DNA from: Vigna angularis
Lineage: Eukaryota; Streptophyta; Magnoliopsida; Fabales; Fabaceae
Length of the DNA: 64,000 bases
Direction of reading: 5' to 3'
NCBI RefSeq assembly: GCF_016808095.1
Contig: NC_068974.1
Location: forward strand, 37,258,090-37,322,089
Positions 1 through 14,163 of the stretch are shown here, piece by piece. The notes beneath the pieces are model-generated. The model saw only the letters and a list, made by a program, of their open reading frames with translations. It was not told where the DNA came from and made no database searches. How positions within the stretch are numbered: the stretch's first letter is position 1; every line of letters begins with the position of its first letter. Made by a program: the position numbers and the translations under genes.

Positions 1-1687
1 TTGGAACATTAAAACGTACCGTGAAAGCAGGTGGCACGCTTTGTAGTTTCCTAGATTTTGGAGGCTTTTCTTTCACCAGTACTGTGTATGTTGTTAAACT
101 CGAAACATCAATAGTGGAGATGAGGGTACTATTATTGCAGGAAGAACACTCCCCTACCCACATTCTACACCTTGCTTCTAACTTCTATCCAATCTCACTG
201 TTCAACCAAACCAGCTGCAACCTCACTTTTCACCTTGTGTTTTGTTGATATCACTCAGTGTCTTTCTGGGGCCGAAAAAGTGCCACAACATTGATCAAAG
301 GTGAGGATGTTCAGCCTCATTGCATCATTACACCTCAGAGGTTTTGCTGTTTTCCAACTTTGCAAGAGATCAGTGTTCTTTTCCAAAATTATAAGCTTTT
401 AATTAAAAAAGATCCGAGCTTGTATAACAGTGTCTGCAAATGTAAGGTTTTTGGAAATGGGGCTTCATCCATCTTGTCCCTTATTTTCTAAAATGGCAAA
501 AAAGAAGAAGAAAATACCCTTTCTGCATAATGTGGTTTTGTTTTATACACAAGGTCGTCAACAGTGTCCCAAGTGGTCGTGTTTTTTTTTAGCTGTGATC
601 ATTCTTGGTATCATAATGTTGTGTTTCTAGGATGCTGGATGCATGCCATTTTTATCTGTTTTAATCATGTTTATGTTTTTGTTCCCTATCTGATGTTACC
701 GTATGTTGAGATTGAGGGAGATTGTGTCTTTATTTGGGTGGAGTTTGACTTGACCTACATAGGGGTTTCCATGACGCCTTGTTGCAAGGATCACCAGAAA
801 TAAAGGACAAGGAAAGATACCGTCTAGTCATACATTTGGATGTGAGTTTGTGTCTTAGTTGGTGGTAAAATCCCGATTTTAGTGCATCATGTCTTTATGA
901 TATAGAACAAATGTTTCTCTCATGCTCCCACACTCTCCTCTTATAACTTATCCAAACAGTGGTGTTATTATTGTGATAACAAAGTTGGTTGATTTTCCCC
1001 ACAGCAAACCCCTTTTGCATCATAAGCTACTTATCTCGTTGCTACTCTAACACATCACACATGCTGGATGCTTTGATTGTCTTTCCTATAGTATAGTATA
1101 TAGTGTTGTCAAACAATTGAATTATTTTGGCCCAGCTGGAAAAGAATGTTACTCTGGCATCCTTTCTATTCGTTGCATATGTTTCCCTCATACATTGGCT
1201 TTATGGAAAGGTTGATTTTTCTTAAGATCACTGTTTATTTACTCCTTGATCTTCGTCTAGTCGAGTTATTACAAGTAATAATACCTTGCCATTTTTTATT
1301 TTGCATATGCTGAAGTTGTTCTCTATTAGTAATGTGTAGGCTTTCTTTTTTTGATTTCTTTTGTTCTCCACTTTCATGCTTCATGATACTCGATGTCCTT
1401 CATGGTAAAGATATGCTGGACTTTCTTTCAGGTGCATTCATTTTGTACCAAAAGTGTCAAAGATCATTCTCTTATTGAGTCATCAACTACAAGGTCAAAA
1501 CAGCTGGCAGAGTCCAGCTGTTCTGGTCAGCGTCACTACCAGAAACCCAGTTGCCAGAGCAATTCTTTCTGTTTTGCCAATCCAGGATCATTGATATCTC
1601 ATATTTGGTCTATATTGAGGAGGCAATTCTGGAAGAGGCAGTGCAGTATTTTCCTCTTGTATTCTGTGATTGCTTTTGATATAGGAT
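1..1687 (+). promoter_or_regulatory. Upstream region and probable 5' leader of the acyltransferase gene
   Basis: No convincing coding sequence is seen here. A good donor (AAAG then GTGAGG, near 299-305) and a strong acceptor (pyrimidine tract then CTTTCTTTCAG, ending at 1431) suggest a leader intron of about 1.1 kb. The leader exon would then run from 1432 into the start codon at 1688. I see no ATG between 1432 and 1687, so translation should begin at 1688. The first leader exon and the core promoter are not resolved and may lie partly outside the window. Confidence 0.45.
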
Positions 1688-3512
1688 ATGGCTGTTCATA
1701 CACCTGCAAGTTCATGTTTTGGAGCAAAGTATCAGACTCTAGCACCATTGAGAATTTTAAGGGGTCTGGTGTGTCTACTGGTTCTGCTTTCAACAGCATT
1801 TATAATGTTAGTGTTCTTTGGCTTTATAAGTGCTGTTATAGTTCGACTTTTTAGTGTCCGTTACAGCAGGAGAGCAACTTCCTTTTTCTTTGGTGCCTGG
1901 CTTGCCTTGTGGCCCTTTCTGTTTGAAAAGATCAACAAGACTAAAGTTGTGTTTTCTGGAGATGATGTTCCTTCGAGAGAACGGATCTTACTGATCGCAA
2001 ATCATAGAACTGAGGTTGATTGGATGTATTTATGGGACCTTGCCTTGAGGAAGGGATGCCTTGGATATATAAAATATATACTTAAGAGCAGCTTGATGAG
2101 ACTTCCAGTTTTTGGTTGGTCATTTCACATACTAGAGTTCATCCCAGTGGAAAGAAAGTGGGAGGCAGATGAGTCAATCATGCGCCGTATGCTTTCAACA
2201 TTCAATGATCCACAAGATCCTCTCTGGCTTGCTCTTTTCCCAGAAGGCACTGATTTTACGTAAGAAACTTGCCAATGCCTTTTCTTTTTACCTAATGGCA
2301 ATCATCAGCTAAATCTTTGTTGATACACTGTTAAATATCTTTGATTATGATCATTGCTATTCTGGCATAAAAAGTCAGGTTTATTTTAGTTGATAATCTT
2401 GCTATTTTTCTCTTGAAACATCCATAAAACAAGTTAGGAAAAAAATATGCTGTCACCACTCTTCAAATGGTTACTTTCAAACTAAACAATCTTCTCTCCC
2501 AGTTTGAGTTGATGTAGCATATGTAACTCTGTATGTGTGTTCTGTTAATTTTTTTTTCTTGCAGTGACCAAAAGTGCCTTCGGAGTCAAAAGTATGCTGC
2601 TGAACATGGGTTACCAGTTCTGAAAAATGTTCTACTTCCAAAGACAAAGGGCTTCTGCGCCTGTTTGCAAGAACTGAGGGAATCTCTCACTGCAGGTTAT
2701 CTTGTTTGTCCTTATTTCCTGTCTATATAATTATTGGTAAAGTGTTTGACACTAGTTTTATTCATAGTTAGTCCGTATACTCTTTCAAGAATTGTTCATG
2801 GGCTACTTTGCTTTTCCCTTTTGATACTATAATGCAAAATCTGCAGCATTGTCATCTGTCTATATCTTTTAGCATTTGCAAGAAAATAAACTTGTGTAGA
2901 AGCCACCTGATAAATGTAGGAGATCTTAAATAAGCCTTTTTTTTTTCCTTTTGTATAAAATGACATATATAATGTTATTTGCAATGATATCAATCAATAG
3001 AAAGTTGAAAGTGTAACAGTTGTAAATCATATCATCCTGCCACTAAAATTCTTGTAACTTTTCATTCAGTTTATGATGTTACCATTGGCTACAAAAACCG
3101 CTGCCCATCTTTCTTGGACAATGTCTTTGGGGTGGATCCTTCTGAAGTTCATATGCATATTCGTTGCATCCCCATCGATACTATCCCAGTATCTGAAAGT
3201 GAAATGTCCACTTGGTTGATAAATAGATTCCAGTTGAAGGATCAGTTGCTTTCCAATTTTCAAATCCAAGGTCAGTTTCCTGATCCAGCAACACAAAGGG
3301 ACCTCTCTGGTGTGAAGAGTATTTTAAATTGTATGACAATTGTTGCCGTGACAGGCACATGCATGTACTACAGTTTTTCCTCTGTCTGGTTTAAACTTTA
3401 CGTGTCTCTAGTATGTGCTTATTTGGTTCCAGCCACCTATTTCAATATTCGGCCACAGCCCATTCATACCCTTTTGAAGATGAGATCAAATTACCACCTT
3501 TCAAATACATGA
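1688..3512 (+). CDS. LPAT4/LPAT5: 1-acyl-sn-glycerol-3-phosphate acyltransferase (LPAT4/LPAT5 type)
   Basis: Three coding exons, 1688-2259, 2565-2695 and 3070-3512, give 381 residues with GT-AG junctions in phases 2 and 1. The family transfers an acyl chain to the sn-2 position of lysophosphatidic acid, making phosphatidic acid at the endoplasmic reticulum. The catalytic H-x4-D box is NHRTEVD (His106, Asp111); the substrate-binding motif FPEGTDF is at 184-190, and a GLPVLKN block is at about 206-212. A hydrophobic segment at about 25-52 and one or two more after residue 315 suggest membrane anchoring at both ends, as is usual for the LPAT4/5 branch. The first intron splits the Thr codon just after FPEGTDF. 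No defect is seen. LPAT4 cannot be told from LPAT5 without a tree. Confidence 0.93.
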
Positions 3513-5307
3513 ATAGGTGGAAGGTACTGTCTTTTGTTGTATGACTGCTGTTATAGTATACAAGTATGAAACTTGATATTACCACGTTTTGGCTTATTGT
3601 TGCTCAAGCATAATTTGCAACTTCACAGGTCTTACGTTTTTTATACCACCCATTTCCTGTTTCATATGTAACAAGTTCTTGTCACAATTAATATTTCGGT
3701 GCCAGTGGTTTTATCTGAACAAGATCTTCGCGTGTCAAAGCAATAAAATAAGTGGTTGTGCAGTTACAAGTATGAGAAGTAAAAGTAGTAACTATACTAA
3801 GCAAGCAAAGGTACAGTTTTGATAAATGTTAAGACATCAAAATGAGTGCTTGTGCCTTCTCCTTCTTTGGGTGCCCATAAAAAGGTGCATGTGCTTTAAA
3901 AACACAGGTAAACATTAATTGTTTTTCACATCTTACCGTTGATTTCAACTTGAGTTGTACATACGAAAGCTCCATCTCCAAAGCTGACGGTGAACATTTG
4001 CAACGTCATTGGCCTAACGTTAAGAACTATTTAAGGGAATTTCGGATAAAGTTAGTGGAAACTACCATTTTCTTATATTAAACAATAAAAAACGATGCAA
4101 ACCAAATTTGGTAGCCATTTTCAGTTTCTGTAATCCTTATGCTCCATCACCTTTAACATTTATCAATCAGCACTTCCGTGTTAGTTCCAACTTAGTATAT
4201 TTTTTTACGAAGGAGAATTAAAGGAAGTTATAACTTATAAGATACCGCCCCAAGATCACGTTCCAAGAGTTCCTTCGGGGGAAAGTTTACTCGCATTTGG
4301 CAATAATTATTCCCTTTAAGGAGAAACTCAACCGATCTTTATAAGACATATTGTTATAAATTAGGGGGTCCCATTATCTTGAAAAATATATAATAACTTT
4401 TTTTCCCATTTAAGAAGATATGTATAATTGTATATTATTTGCTAAATATTTTAGGACTTATCCTGAGGGAATTCATCATTCACAGAAAAAAGGTAAGACA
4501 ATAAATGTTAATAAAAAAAGGTCAAAGAATAAATTTTACAATGGTAAACAACCAGTTATATTTTTTTTTTCACAGAGTGAAAGTGCATTTGAAAAAAATA
4601 AATACATAAAGACGTTTTTACATCAACTTAATTACATATTGCATGTAACAAGAATCCATGCATCACGTAATGCATGAATAGACTAACACAAGTTTCGTTG
4701 TTTTAATTTAACTCGCAATTCTAAGATATATATAATTGTGCTAAATATTTGGGAAGAGAGTTTATTGTTCTTAAAAACTGTAAACATGGCGTTCTTACCA
4801 TACTCTAGCAAGATTACCTTAAGTAAAGGACAAAAAGAAAACAAGTATATCACAGTGATAATGAAAAGATACCGTTTGGGAGATTATTCCAAGAACAAGC
4901 TCTCTGAAAGAAAATTATCACAGGTTCGGTCAATCTCACGTCAAACTTAGCATGCAAGTATTTGTTTGTTTGCAGCTCAACGTTGATTGCATTATCAACT
5001 CGGTTGTTGAATTGATTTGAGAATGTATTTCGAGATATATATATATATATATAAAGACTAGCAATTTAGTTTCACATTTCAGCAAAGATCCAAATCAAGT
5101 CATAAAATGAGCAAAGAATAAATATGTACATTAGTGCACTATTATGACATGAATTAAAGAATAGATGCAAGAATGAGGCATATCAAATATGCCAGGTAAT
5201 TATTCCTTTAATATGAACCTATGAATCTAGAAAATTTATTATAGGAGAAGGTGTATTCTCCATCTAAGAGTTTCTACTGGCAGATTAGACATGACACGAG
5301 ACTGTCT
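3513..5307. other. 3' region of the acyltransferase and AT-rich spacer
   Basis: The first 300 bases are probably 3' untranslated sequence; a donor-like site (GGAAG then GTACTG, near 3520) and an acceptor-like CTTCACAG near 3628 could mark a 3' leader-type intron. The rest is AT-rich, with a short TA run at 5037-5054. No gene is supported. Confidence 0.4.
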
Positions 5308-6429
5308 TTAGTTGTGGGGATGCTTTATGATCCTCTGCAGGACCACTGTCCTTGCCCTCCTAATGTCACGGCTGCACATATCAGCTTGAACTCCCAAGTC
5401 TTCAACATTCTTCATGAACACTCCAAGCTTTTTTTTTATTTCTTCTATTGCAACTTTCACAGCTCCTTCTTCAATGGCAAAATTCACATTACGCAATAGA
5501 GATTCAATCTCAATTTCTAGCCTGTCAATGAGAACCCTAATGCTGTCCAAGTCCTTTATAGCAACATAGGTTCCAGCCTGCATTGAGCTAATCACTTCCT
5601 TCTGCCCCTTCAATGCATTTTCATAGTTCTTCCAGAGGGAGTCCATCCACTTTCCCATTGATCCTATCGGGATCGATGTAGCTGCAGCTATTGCAGCTGC
5701 AACAGGTGGTGCTGCTATAGCTGCTGCAACAACGGAGCAGATCAAGACTGCAGCAAAAGTAGCCACAAAGATCATACTGGAAACCTTCCTCCAAGACTTG
5801 ATGTATTTGAGCTTCTTATCAAGCTTGTTCTTCCTGAGTTGCAACTTCTCAAACATGAGTATGTGGTGCTTGTAAACAGATTGAAATATCTGGAAGAATT
5901 CTTCGGTGAAAGGGTCACCAGCTGCCTTGAAATTCTTAAATTCTTGCAATGTCCTCACGTACCGGTTGTCACCCAATCCTGTTTCCTCCTCAAACTGTTG
6001 AAGAGCCACAAGGATTAGCAGCTGACTGTCACGAGAACGTTTGAGGCACTTTTCCAATGCAGTGCAGAAGTCCAAAGTTTGCAGACTGTTCTCAAAGTAT
6101 TCCTCAACCAGTTCAAACAGTTCTTGACTTTTCCATATGTCTTTCTTGCAGTCCAAGATTACCTTCACAATTTCCTGGTTCATCTCCAGAAGGCACTCTG
6201 TGACTTGTTTTAGAGACTCAAATGAAAGGGCCCGAACTTCAACACCAGCAGCAAGAGTATTGATAACCTCATTTGTTCTAGCTTGAAGTGTGATGTCAAA
6301 GAACTGCAAATCAGAATCAAGCTTGCAAGCAGCCTCATAAGAACTCAGCTCAGTTTTGTAGTGCAACAATTCGGTGCCGAGGCCAACAGTAGAAGTTTCA
6401 GGCATCTTCTTGCTCATGTGACTCCCCAT
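5308..6429 (-). CDS. UPF0496 (DUF677) family protein
   Basis: A single uninterrupted coding exon of 373 residues. The reading frame continues upstream to a TTG at 6444, but the first real ATG is at 6429, giving a protein that begins [14 protein letters not shown]. That start matches the plant DUF677 proteins I know (At4g34320 type). The sequence is mostly helical with long charged stretches, then a hydrophobic Ala- and Val-rich segment at about residues 220-255, followed by another helical region, which is the usual UPF0496 layout. MGSHMS, with Gly2 and Ser6, fits an N-myristoylation signal, so membrane attachment at the N terminus is possible. Molecular function is unknown for the family; relatives include the BYPASS1-like proteins. 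A small leader intron (about 6435-6507; GTAAGG donor, TTATAG acceptor) is possible just upstream of the ATG. Confidence 0.88.
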   Translation of the reverse strand: MGSHMSKKMPETSTVGLGTELLHYKTELSSYEAACKLDSDLQFFDITLQARTNEVINTLAAGVEVRALSFESLKQVTECLLEMNQEIVKVILDCKKDIWKSQELFELVEEYFENSLQTLDFCTALEKCLKRSRDSQLLILVALQQFEEETGLGDNRYVRTLQEFKNFKAAGDPFTEEFFQIFQSVYKHHILMFEKLQLRKNKLDKKLKYIKSWRKVSSMIFVATFAAVLICSVVAAAIAAPPVAAAIAAATSIPIGSMGKWMDSLWKNYENALKGQKEVISSMQAGTYVAIKDLDSIRVLIDRLEIEIESLLRNVNFAIEEGAVKVAIEEIKKKLGVFMKNVEDLGVQADMCSRDIRRARTVVLQRIIKHPHN

Positions 6430-9400
6430 TCCGCTATAATTCAAATGATCTAATAACCAAAATAAGCCAGAACTCAGAAGTCAGAATCATGTGCTATTAA
6501 TTCCTTACCCAAGCAATCAAGAGAATGATAACCAAATTTACTATTTTCGGTCCAGATTTCACAGAAAAGAAATATGATTTAAAAGAACTGCCATCAGAAA
6601 CATAAATATCATTCCAGTCACTCCAAAAAGACTATAAAAAGTGAATAAGAAAATTGAAACAGACCCAAATGGAGATATAGAAAAAGTTGAGGCCTTTGAA
6701 AACGATTGAAGAAAAGGAATCCGGGACAAGGACAATGAAAGGCGAAGGAGCAAAAGGTTGGTTTTTTATTTTTGTGTTGTGTGTGGGGAGAGAGGAAAGG
6801 AAGAGGATGAAGCAATGAAGTTGAGATGGAGGAGGGTATGCAGAATCTTAAAGGCAATTAAAGCGATTAAGAACCAAGAAATGTGGGTGGGTTGAAATTA
6901 TAGAATGGCTTGCACGCATGAGGAAAATGAGGTGTTAAAAGATGGAAAACGCTGCAAGCAACGAAATGGCCCTTCTTCTCTCTCTTGAAACTGGACCCTT
7001 ATTGTTCTGTGTTCCCCTTCTTCCCGTTTACACCACAGAGTGCACAATTTTAACGCGCAAAGCAACCAAGTTGGCGACGAGAGAAGGCGTCAGAAGCAAC
7101 TTAACGAAGCTCGAGAACCAGAAGAGCTAGCTTCACCTTAACACCACACATTTACTGAACAACCGACTAAGGTTGTTTGCTCAACAAGTCCCAATGGCTG
7201 TCTCAAAACGCGGTGGGGGCGCCCAAATTTCTCTGCTCAAATTAGTTTAAGGAAAAAGTTTCTTACAGCACCACTTTACAAGCACCACTTTACAAGCACC
7301 ACTTACAGAGTATTTTAATTATTACAAAAGTTATCTTTGGTATATACAAAAATAATAATAAATATAAAATATGTGTAAAAATTTATTGGGCGTTAAATAT
7401 AGTTGGACTCCAACCTTTTTTCTCCATATTTCATTTAGAAAGGAAAAGTCACACAGAAACATACACACCCTTTATTAATATTTTATTTTATTTTTTCATG
7501 TGTTTTTTATTGATAGGAATAAACCACTTTGTTTGTTGTAGATTTACTATTTATGTACGTGTTCTATGATTAAGTAATACTTTTGTTTGGAGTGTGATTT
7601 AGAAGAGTTGTAGGAGATGACTTTTATCCATCCGTACGTATTGGAAGAGATTTTCTGGTAAGATGTATTACGAAGGATGCATTCAAAGATAAAAATAACT
7701 TTGTATTTTATTTGAAACTATATTGTCTAACGTACGTGAAGAGATGACTCTCGTGGTATGAATAGTAAGATTTCCTGCTGAACAAGGAGATTCTTTTGTA
7801 CATCACAACCTTTAACAAAAAATGAGGGGTAAATGGTTGTATTAAAAGGCCATCAATGTGATCGTTTTTCAAACTCATTTATGTGTTAAATGACTTATGG
7901 GAATGTCCTCCTCGTATGTTGAAATAAGTTGTATAAGATGATGACAGAAGATAGTGGTAGTTTGGGTGGTGATTCTTTAAATTAGTTTTTCTAACAATTA
8001 GTTATATGTAATATTCTATGGTTATGGTACATTGATATTTGACTTATCTTTGATATGATACGTTATAACTCATGTTTTGTGGTTAACTAAATTGAAATGT
8101 TTTATTGGCTTTTAGTATGTATTATTTTATTTTTATGTAATGATTAGAATGTTGTAATGACTTTATGAATGAATTACACCTTTAATGACTTGATACCATT
8201 TCTTATATTTACTATAACACAAACAATTTATTATGAGATATGATTTCGTCTTTTTCAAGTAAAAGATAAAAAGTGGTAAAACATGTAAGAAAAAATTACA
8301 TGCAATTTTTGTTGATTACTTACCTAAACAATACTTAGATCGACTATAGTAGACAAAGTGGTTCACATCCTCAACCTAGATGAAAAAATATAATGTCCAT
8401 TTCTTTGTACGAAATGTATTGTCACCTAAAATCATAGTGTCATGGTTCATTGACAAATTGATGTTGGAGTTCATACAACCTCTATTGTTTCAAGGTTTAA
8501 CATTTTTTGGGCAGTTTCATAGTCTTCATTATTATGATAGACTCTTTGAAGTATTTTACACAAACTGAGTTATGAAATGCAACACATGGTAAAATGAAAC
8601 ATCATGTCTTTTCTATATTGAGTTATGAAAGTCACACTAGATTGGATCGAAATCACTACTTTGGTACCAAAACATTGTCCAAATTGGACATTGTTAATGT
8701 CGATGACATTTGACATGGAAGGGTAGATGATGCAGATGATGATGATGATAATGACATTCCAAATGTTGCAGAAGATGTTGTTGACATTGGACCACAAGTC
8801 CAAATTCAATAACAAGCAATACAACAATATGAAGTCTAGAATAAAGATGACAAGTTTATGCAAATTTTGGACAAAATTGATGACATCTAAAATAGTCTTT
8901 CCAATTTGTCATTGGTTATGAACAATGATTCAACAATACCTACCCAATATTGCAAATTTTGGAAGATCGAATTGATATATTGTATTAAATAACTTTTCAA
9001 AATTGTTAAGTTTAATTTATTAGATTTATATTAATGAATTATATTTTGTGTTTAAAACTTATCTCAATTTACGGTTTTTATTTACTATGTCAAATTTAAT
9101 ATATTTTTAGTTAACAATAATTTAAATAATAATATATAAATTATTATGTAAGAAAATATATTTAAAAATTATTCCTACAAATTCCTTTTAAAAAATTTAA
9201 TTTTATTTTTGCAATTTTATTTTTTATCAATAACATTTCAATTTCATTTTAATATAATTCTCGCTACTTAAATTTAAATTTATATCAAATTTTTAAACAA
9301 AGGTAAATTTATAATCATTTATTTTTATCAATTACTATTTTTTAAATTTATCACACTCATCGTATCATTCACAAACTCTTACAATTTTTTTCTTCAAATC

Positions 9401-12400
9401 CCTCCATCAATCCTCCAAATCTCTTAATCAAAACAATACCACAATCCCATCTTTATCTCCTAAAACACATCCATTCACTCTCCCTTACATTCATTTTCCA
9501 ATCCAAACACTATCCAAGAAAATAAAATTGTGTATAAATGTTTAAAAAAAAAAATGTAGGGGAAATTATTATTGGACATCTCTACATCGCCAGAAAAATA
9601 AAAAGGAGAAAAGATAAACAAAAAAAATCTTCTTTTTACTTAAGTCTTATAATTTATAAGTTTCTAAATATCACATCTAGATATATATTATTTAAAGAAA
9701 CATCCAAATAAATATGATACGCAACATATATAATACGATGAGAAAATATAGTGAAAAATGGTAGACATTGATAATTTAAAATAATAGAATATATTACTCT
9801 CTGCCTGTTTAAGAGATAATTAGAATGAAAGCGTTCATCAAATTTAATTATCCAGAATGACGACATTTTCATCAAATATTTTTCACAATATTTCTATTAT
9901 TTTTATTTCATACTTATTATTTTTCACTTTATTTTTTAGATTATAGAATAGGTTTAATTAAAACAGCGTTACTTTCATTTACTTTGAAATATGAAAAAAA
10001 TGGGAAATAAATTTAGATATAATATTTTTATCAGGGTTATTTGGTTAGTTTTTAACTTATTTTTATTATTTAAGAAGCTTGGTTAATAAATAGCGTCAAA
10101 CGTTTAACAATTTTTCATGATAACTTTTAACGCTATTTGAAGTAGTTTTTTTTTTAATATTAACTTCTATTTTTTTTATAATTATTCTATTTTTATTTTT
10201 TAAATATTTATCAAATATTCCGGTTACTATTTTTTTTTCAGCTAAAGTGAGTTATTTCTAACTAGTTTTGTAAAAGTTTTAATGGAGTTCCCAACTAAAA
10301 ATATTTTATAAGCATTTAATTATATAAGGTGACTAATAAGTGTGTATGAGATTAAAAAAAAGTTCATTTAGTTTGATATTTGGCAGAATTAATTGATTAT
10401 ACTTGTAAGTCTTGTAAACATGATTTCCTGGGGCTTGTGGAAGAAATTTGAATAATTTTGCATTAACTAGAAAACAAAAATACTATAATTATGAACATAG
10501 CTTTAAAGTTGTAGTTGTAGAAGAGTATACACATATGTAAACCAACCTATGAGTTCCTCCAAACGTTATTACTTTACGTAGCGCCCGCAAAACATACCAC
10601 CATTTTTGCATTCGTGTTTACATAATAAAATTCCAATAATGTTTTTTTTTTCTCCACACGAATTTACTGATAATAAACGCAATAATTAGTTGTGATAATA
10701 CACAAAACATTGAACAGATAATAGTATTTTTTTTTTCTATCTTTCTATTCTTATTTACGACATCATATTTTCAATTATGTACTTTTCCAAGCAAAAACAT
10801 GATGGGAGAAATTATTGTTTTCACCTAAAACAGAAAACCAATTCGAATACAAACATATACCATTATTATTATATATCCACCACGTTCCTTTCACTTTCTC
10901 TGTCAGAAAGTGTTAAGTATTAGATATTCATTCAATAAAATAAAATTCATACGTAATCTTTATCCTAATAGAAAAGTGATTTGATAATTTAAAATAATTT
11001 GCTTCAACTAATCACCCTTGATTATGATCACTAAAATATTATTTTCTTCATCATCATTATTATTGTATGTATTAATTTAACAGTTTACAAAACACAAATC
11101 GAATACATATTTTGGTTCCAAAATCAAACTGATCCAAACTTAATTAATTTTTGTAAGATAATTATAAGATATTCACAATCTACCAATATCACTGAACTTA
11201 TCAAATATAATTTCTTTCTTGATCAAGGTTGGTGAATTGAACTTGTAGTGAATAATCCGATGTATCCATTGAACTATAATTTTGCTTGTGAGTTAACAAT
11301 AAAGCTTAAAAATTGAATAAGTTTAATCTAATCATACAAAATCAATTTGTAAAATAAAATTTATATTTATATAATTTAAATTTGTCTTTTACATGTAAAA
11401 TTAAATAATGATTTGATAAAAAATTGAATAATATTATATATGTTCAATAAATATAAATCTCGTTAAAATAAATTTTAATTCAAGTTTAATATTATATTAA
11501 AAAATAAACTTTAAATTTAATTTAATATTATAAAATTGACTTATAACATAAATTTTATATGATATATATACTTTAAATTAATTTTATTTTTAATCAACAA
11601 CTTCCAACCAACCAAGCTATAATGAGAAGATGATCATGGATAACAAAATGGGGAAGTTGTTGTGTGGCAAGGCATATCCGCGTGCTCCGACCAACTGGGT
11701 GTTTTTTAACGGAAAAATGAAATCTGAGACCTCGTTCTTGTGAAACGTGTTGCCAATTCATTGGTTTTCACTTTCCAGGAGTTGAAACTGATTGAACTGG
11801 ATGGTATGTTGCTGACTTTACTAATTCTATTTGCTGACTATGATCCTATGTTTTGAAATATGCACTAGATGCTTTGTATGTGGCCTTAAAACATAGAAAA
11901 ATATGTGTAAGGGATCTAAAACTATACATCTTAATCTAAATGCTTTGAAGCAACGCATTTTCTTCATAACTTTATATTCTTTTCTATCATCTCCCCTCAC
12001 TTGCCACCTTCTTACATTTTCCAACCTTATTTTCATCAAATAATAAATCCCAATGACCAAGAAACATAATATATTAAACAATGCACATGAAGTCGATGGA
12101 GATGGCCATCGACTAATTCACCCAATTTATCTAATCCAATGCTCTTCTTCTTTTCGTTTCGGACTTTCCCTTTTGTTTTAACTAATTCTTAGTCTTCATT
12201 TTTGCCACATAATTAATCTAATATCTACCAATATTAAAAGTGTGATTTCTTGTGAACATAGATTTGAAAAAAAATAATGGATGAATTTAAAAATAAAGCT
12301 TTTGTATTTTTTTAAAAAAATTTAAAAATGAAATGATGAAATTTGTGAAAAAATTGATGTATGATAGAATAAAATAAAATATACTAATAATAATAATTAT

Positions 12401-14083
12401 ACATATATATATATATATATATATATTAATGAAATTGATCCGCAGAATTAATTTTTCAATTTTCATAATCAATTCTAAAACCAATTTTAATTAAAGTCTC
12501 TTTCACTACAAATGAACAAAAATTAAGAATAATATTATAAAAAATTATTATTTCTCACCTACAAATCTCCTCATCTCAATGTGAGAGGATAATCTCGTAA
12601 ATCTATTATCTGATTTGCTATAAGATATTTGAATACAAATACTACACTCATTCGCATATCTACCTGTGCAATTTTTTTACAATATAAAATCATTATAAAA
12701 TAACACGGAATAAAAGCTATACATGATTATTTGTTTTGGACATTTTTTGCATGTTACGCATTTAAATCGTTGTGATTGCACTTGCGTAATAGAGCTAACT
12801 AATTTCACTTACGGAAGAACGGGGAAGTATAAGTAAGGATTTGAAGAATGGGTCATAGTACGAGGGTCCGTAATCCATTAAGATTATCTGATAAATTTGG
12901 AGATAATTAAGTATTACATGTTGGAATATTTTAAATTAACTGATATGATTATGGATGTTGATAGTTGTGATAATTGCATGTGTTATATAAGTGGTCACGT
13001 CAATCTAAACTCGTGACGTTTCACTTTGGTAGTGTAACGGAATGAACTGATCCATTCATTATTATTATTTATGGAAAGCAAAGCAATAATCACTCTAATT
13101 ATCAAACCCATACTACCTCAAAAAATAATGTAAGTTAGGCACTCACATTCCAAACACGTGGATCATTTCGTTGAGTTAATTATAAGGTTAATTATAAGGT
13201 TGGTTGGTCAATTTAAATTACATTCCGTCTATTATCTTTATTTATTTATTATTAATGTAGTTTTGAAATTATCTTATTACTTGATATTGTTGATGTCTTG
13301 ATTATTCTTTCTAAATTATGGATAAATTATCTTTTCTTCATTTATGTTTTTGTTTGGAGGAAAACTCACTATAATCCTTACAAGGAAAGGGATAACGTAA
13401 TATAAAAGGTAGAGTCCATTATGAAAATTAAATTAAATTATATTTATATATTTATGTTCCACTACGAATAAAGTTTGACTATTTTTATATTATTTCTAAC
13501 ACGAATATATATATATATATATATATGGAATAATAATCGAAATATGATTTTGATATAATATTAAGAAGTAAATTTTAAATTTAATTTAATTTTATAGATC
13601 TAGTGTGTAAGATAGAGTTTATATTTTATTTATCTGTGGATGCAAAACTTTCACTAACGTTGGAGATAATATTTAGGAATACGCTTTGTCCTCTACTGTC
13701 CACTGTGAAGCTTCTTCTCCCATGGAACTTGACATGTGACTATGTTACATATTAATATTAGGAAAATATCTTTTTAACAAGTTTTTTTTTTTGACAATTT
13801 TTAACAATCATCTATGTGATAAGTTCTGTTTCAAATATACAGATGAATAAAATAGTGACACATATTTTATTTTCAAAACGTTATTAAAAAAAGTTATTAA
13901 AATATTATGTTGGTGATACTATACATTAAAAAAGCAAAAACCACCTAGAATACTGCGAACATGGAGTTATTCCATGAAAGCAAGAAACAAACACTTGCAT
14001 GCCCGTGATAGGTGGCCCCATATACTCCCATGGTATTGCGAATCAGCCAGCACGCACTTTGTCACGGACTTGTATACTCTCTC
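6430..14083. other. Long AT-rich intergenic region
   Basis: The first 500 bases should contain the leader and promoter of the minus-strand UPF0496 gene. A 14-17 bp unit reading about AGCACCACTTTACA is repeated three times at 7267-7311. Beyond that the sequence is AT-rich with microsatellites (TA runs at about 12,400-12,426 and 13,506-13,526) and many stop codons in all frames. Apart from a possible eroded coding relic at 8.38-8.95 kb, I see nothing I can support as a gene. Confidence 0.5.
8380..8960 (+). pseudogene. Possible eroded coding relic, origin unknown
   Basis: This stretch is less AT-rich than its surroundings. One open stretch (8380-8568) is followed, from about 8720, by a frame with an Asp-rich run (DDADDDDDNDIP) and DKIDDI, broken by several stops. 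The composition resembles decayed protein-coding sequence, perhaps from a retroelement. I cannot assign a family. It could also be chance. Confidence 0.2.
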
Positions 14084-14090
14084 TATATAA
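14084..14090 (+). promoter_or_regulatory. TATA box of the DIR1-like gene
   Basis: TATATAA, preceded by a CT-rich run, lies 74 bases upstream of the ATG at 14164. The spacing fits a short leader of about 40-45 bases. Confidence 0.6.
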
Positions 14091-14163
14091 TAACTCTGAG
14101 ACTTGCAATGAGAGTGAATGTGAATGAGATTGAGCAGAGAAGTTAAATAGCATATCGAGAGTG

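Noticed and set aside
1393..1854. 153-codon frame overlapping the acyltransferase start
   Set aside because: It is in a different frame from the clear acyltransferase exon and crosses the likely leader acceptor at 1431.
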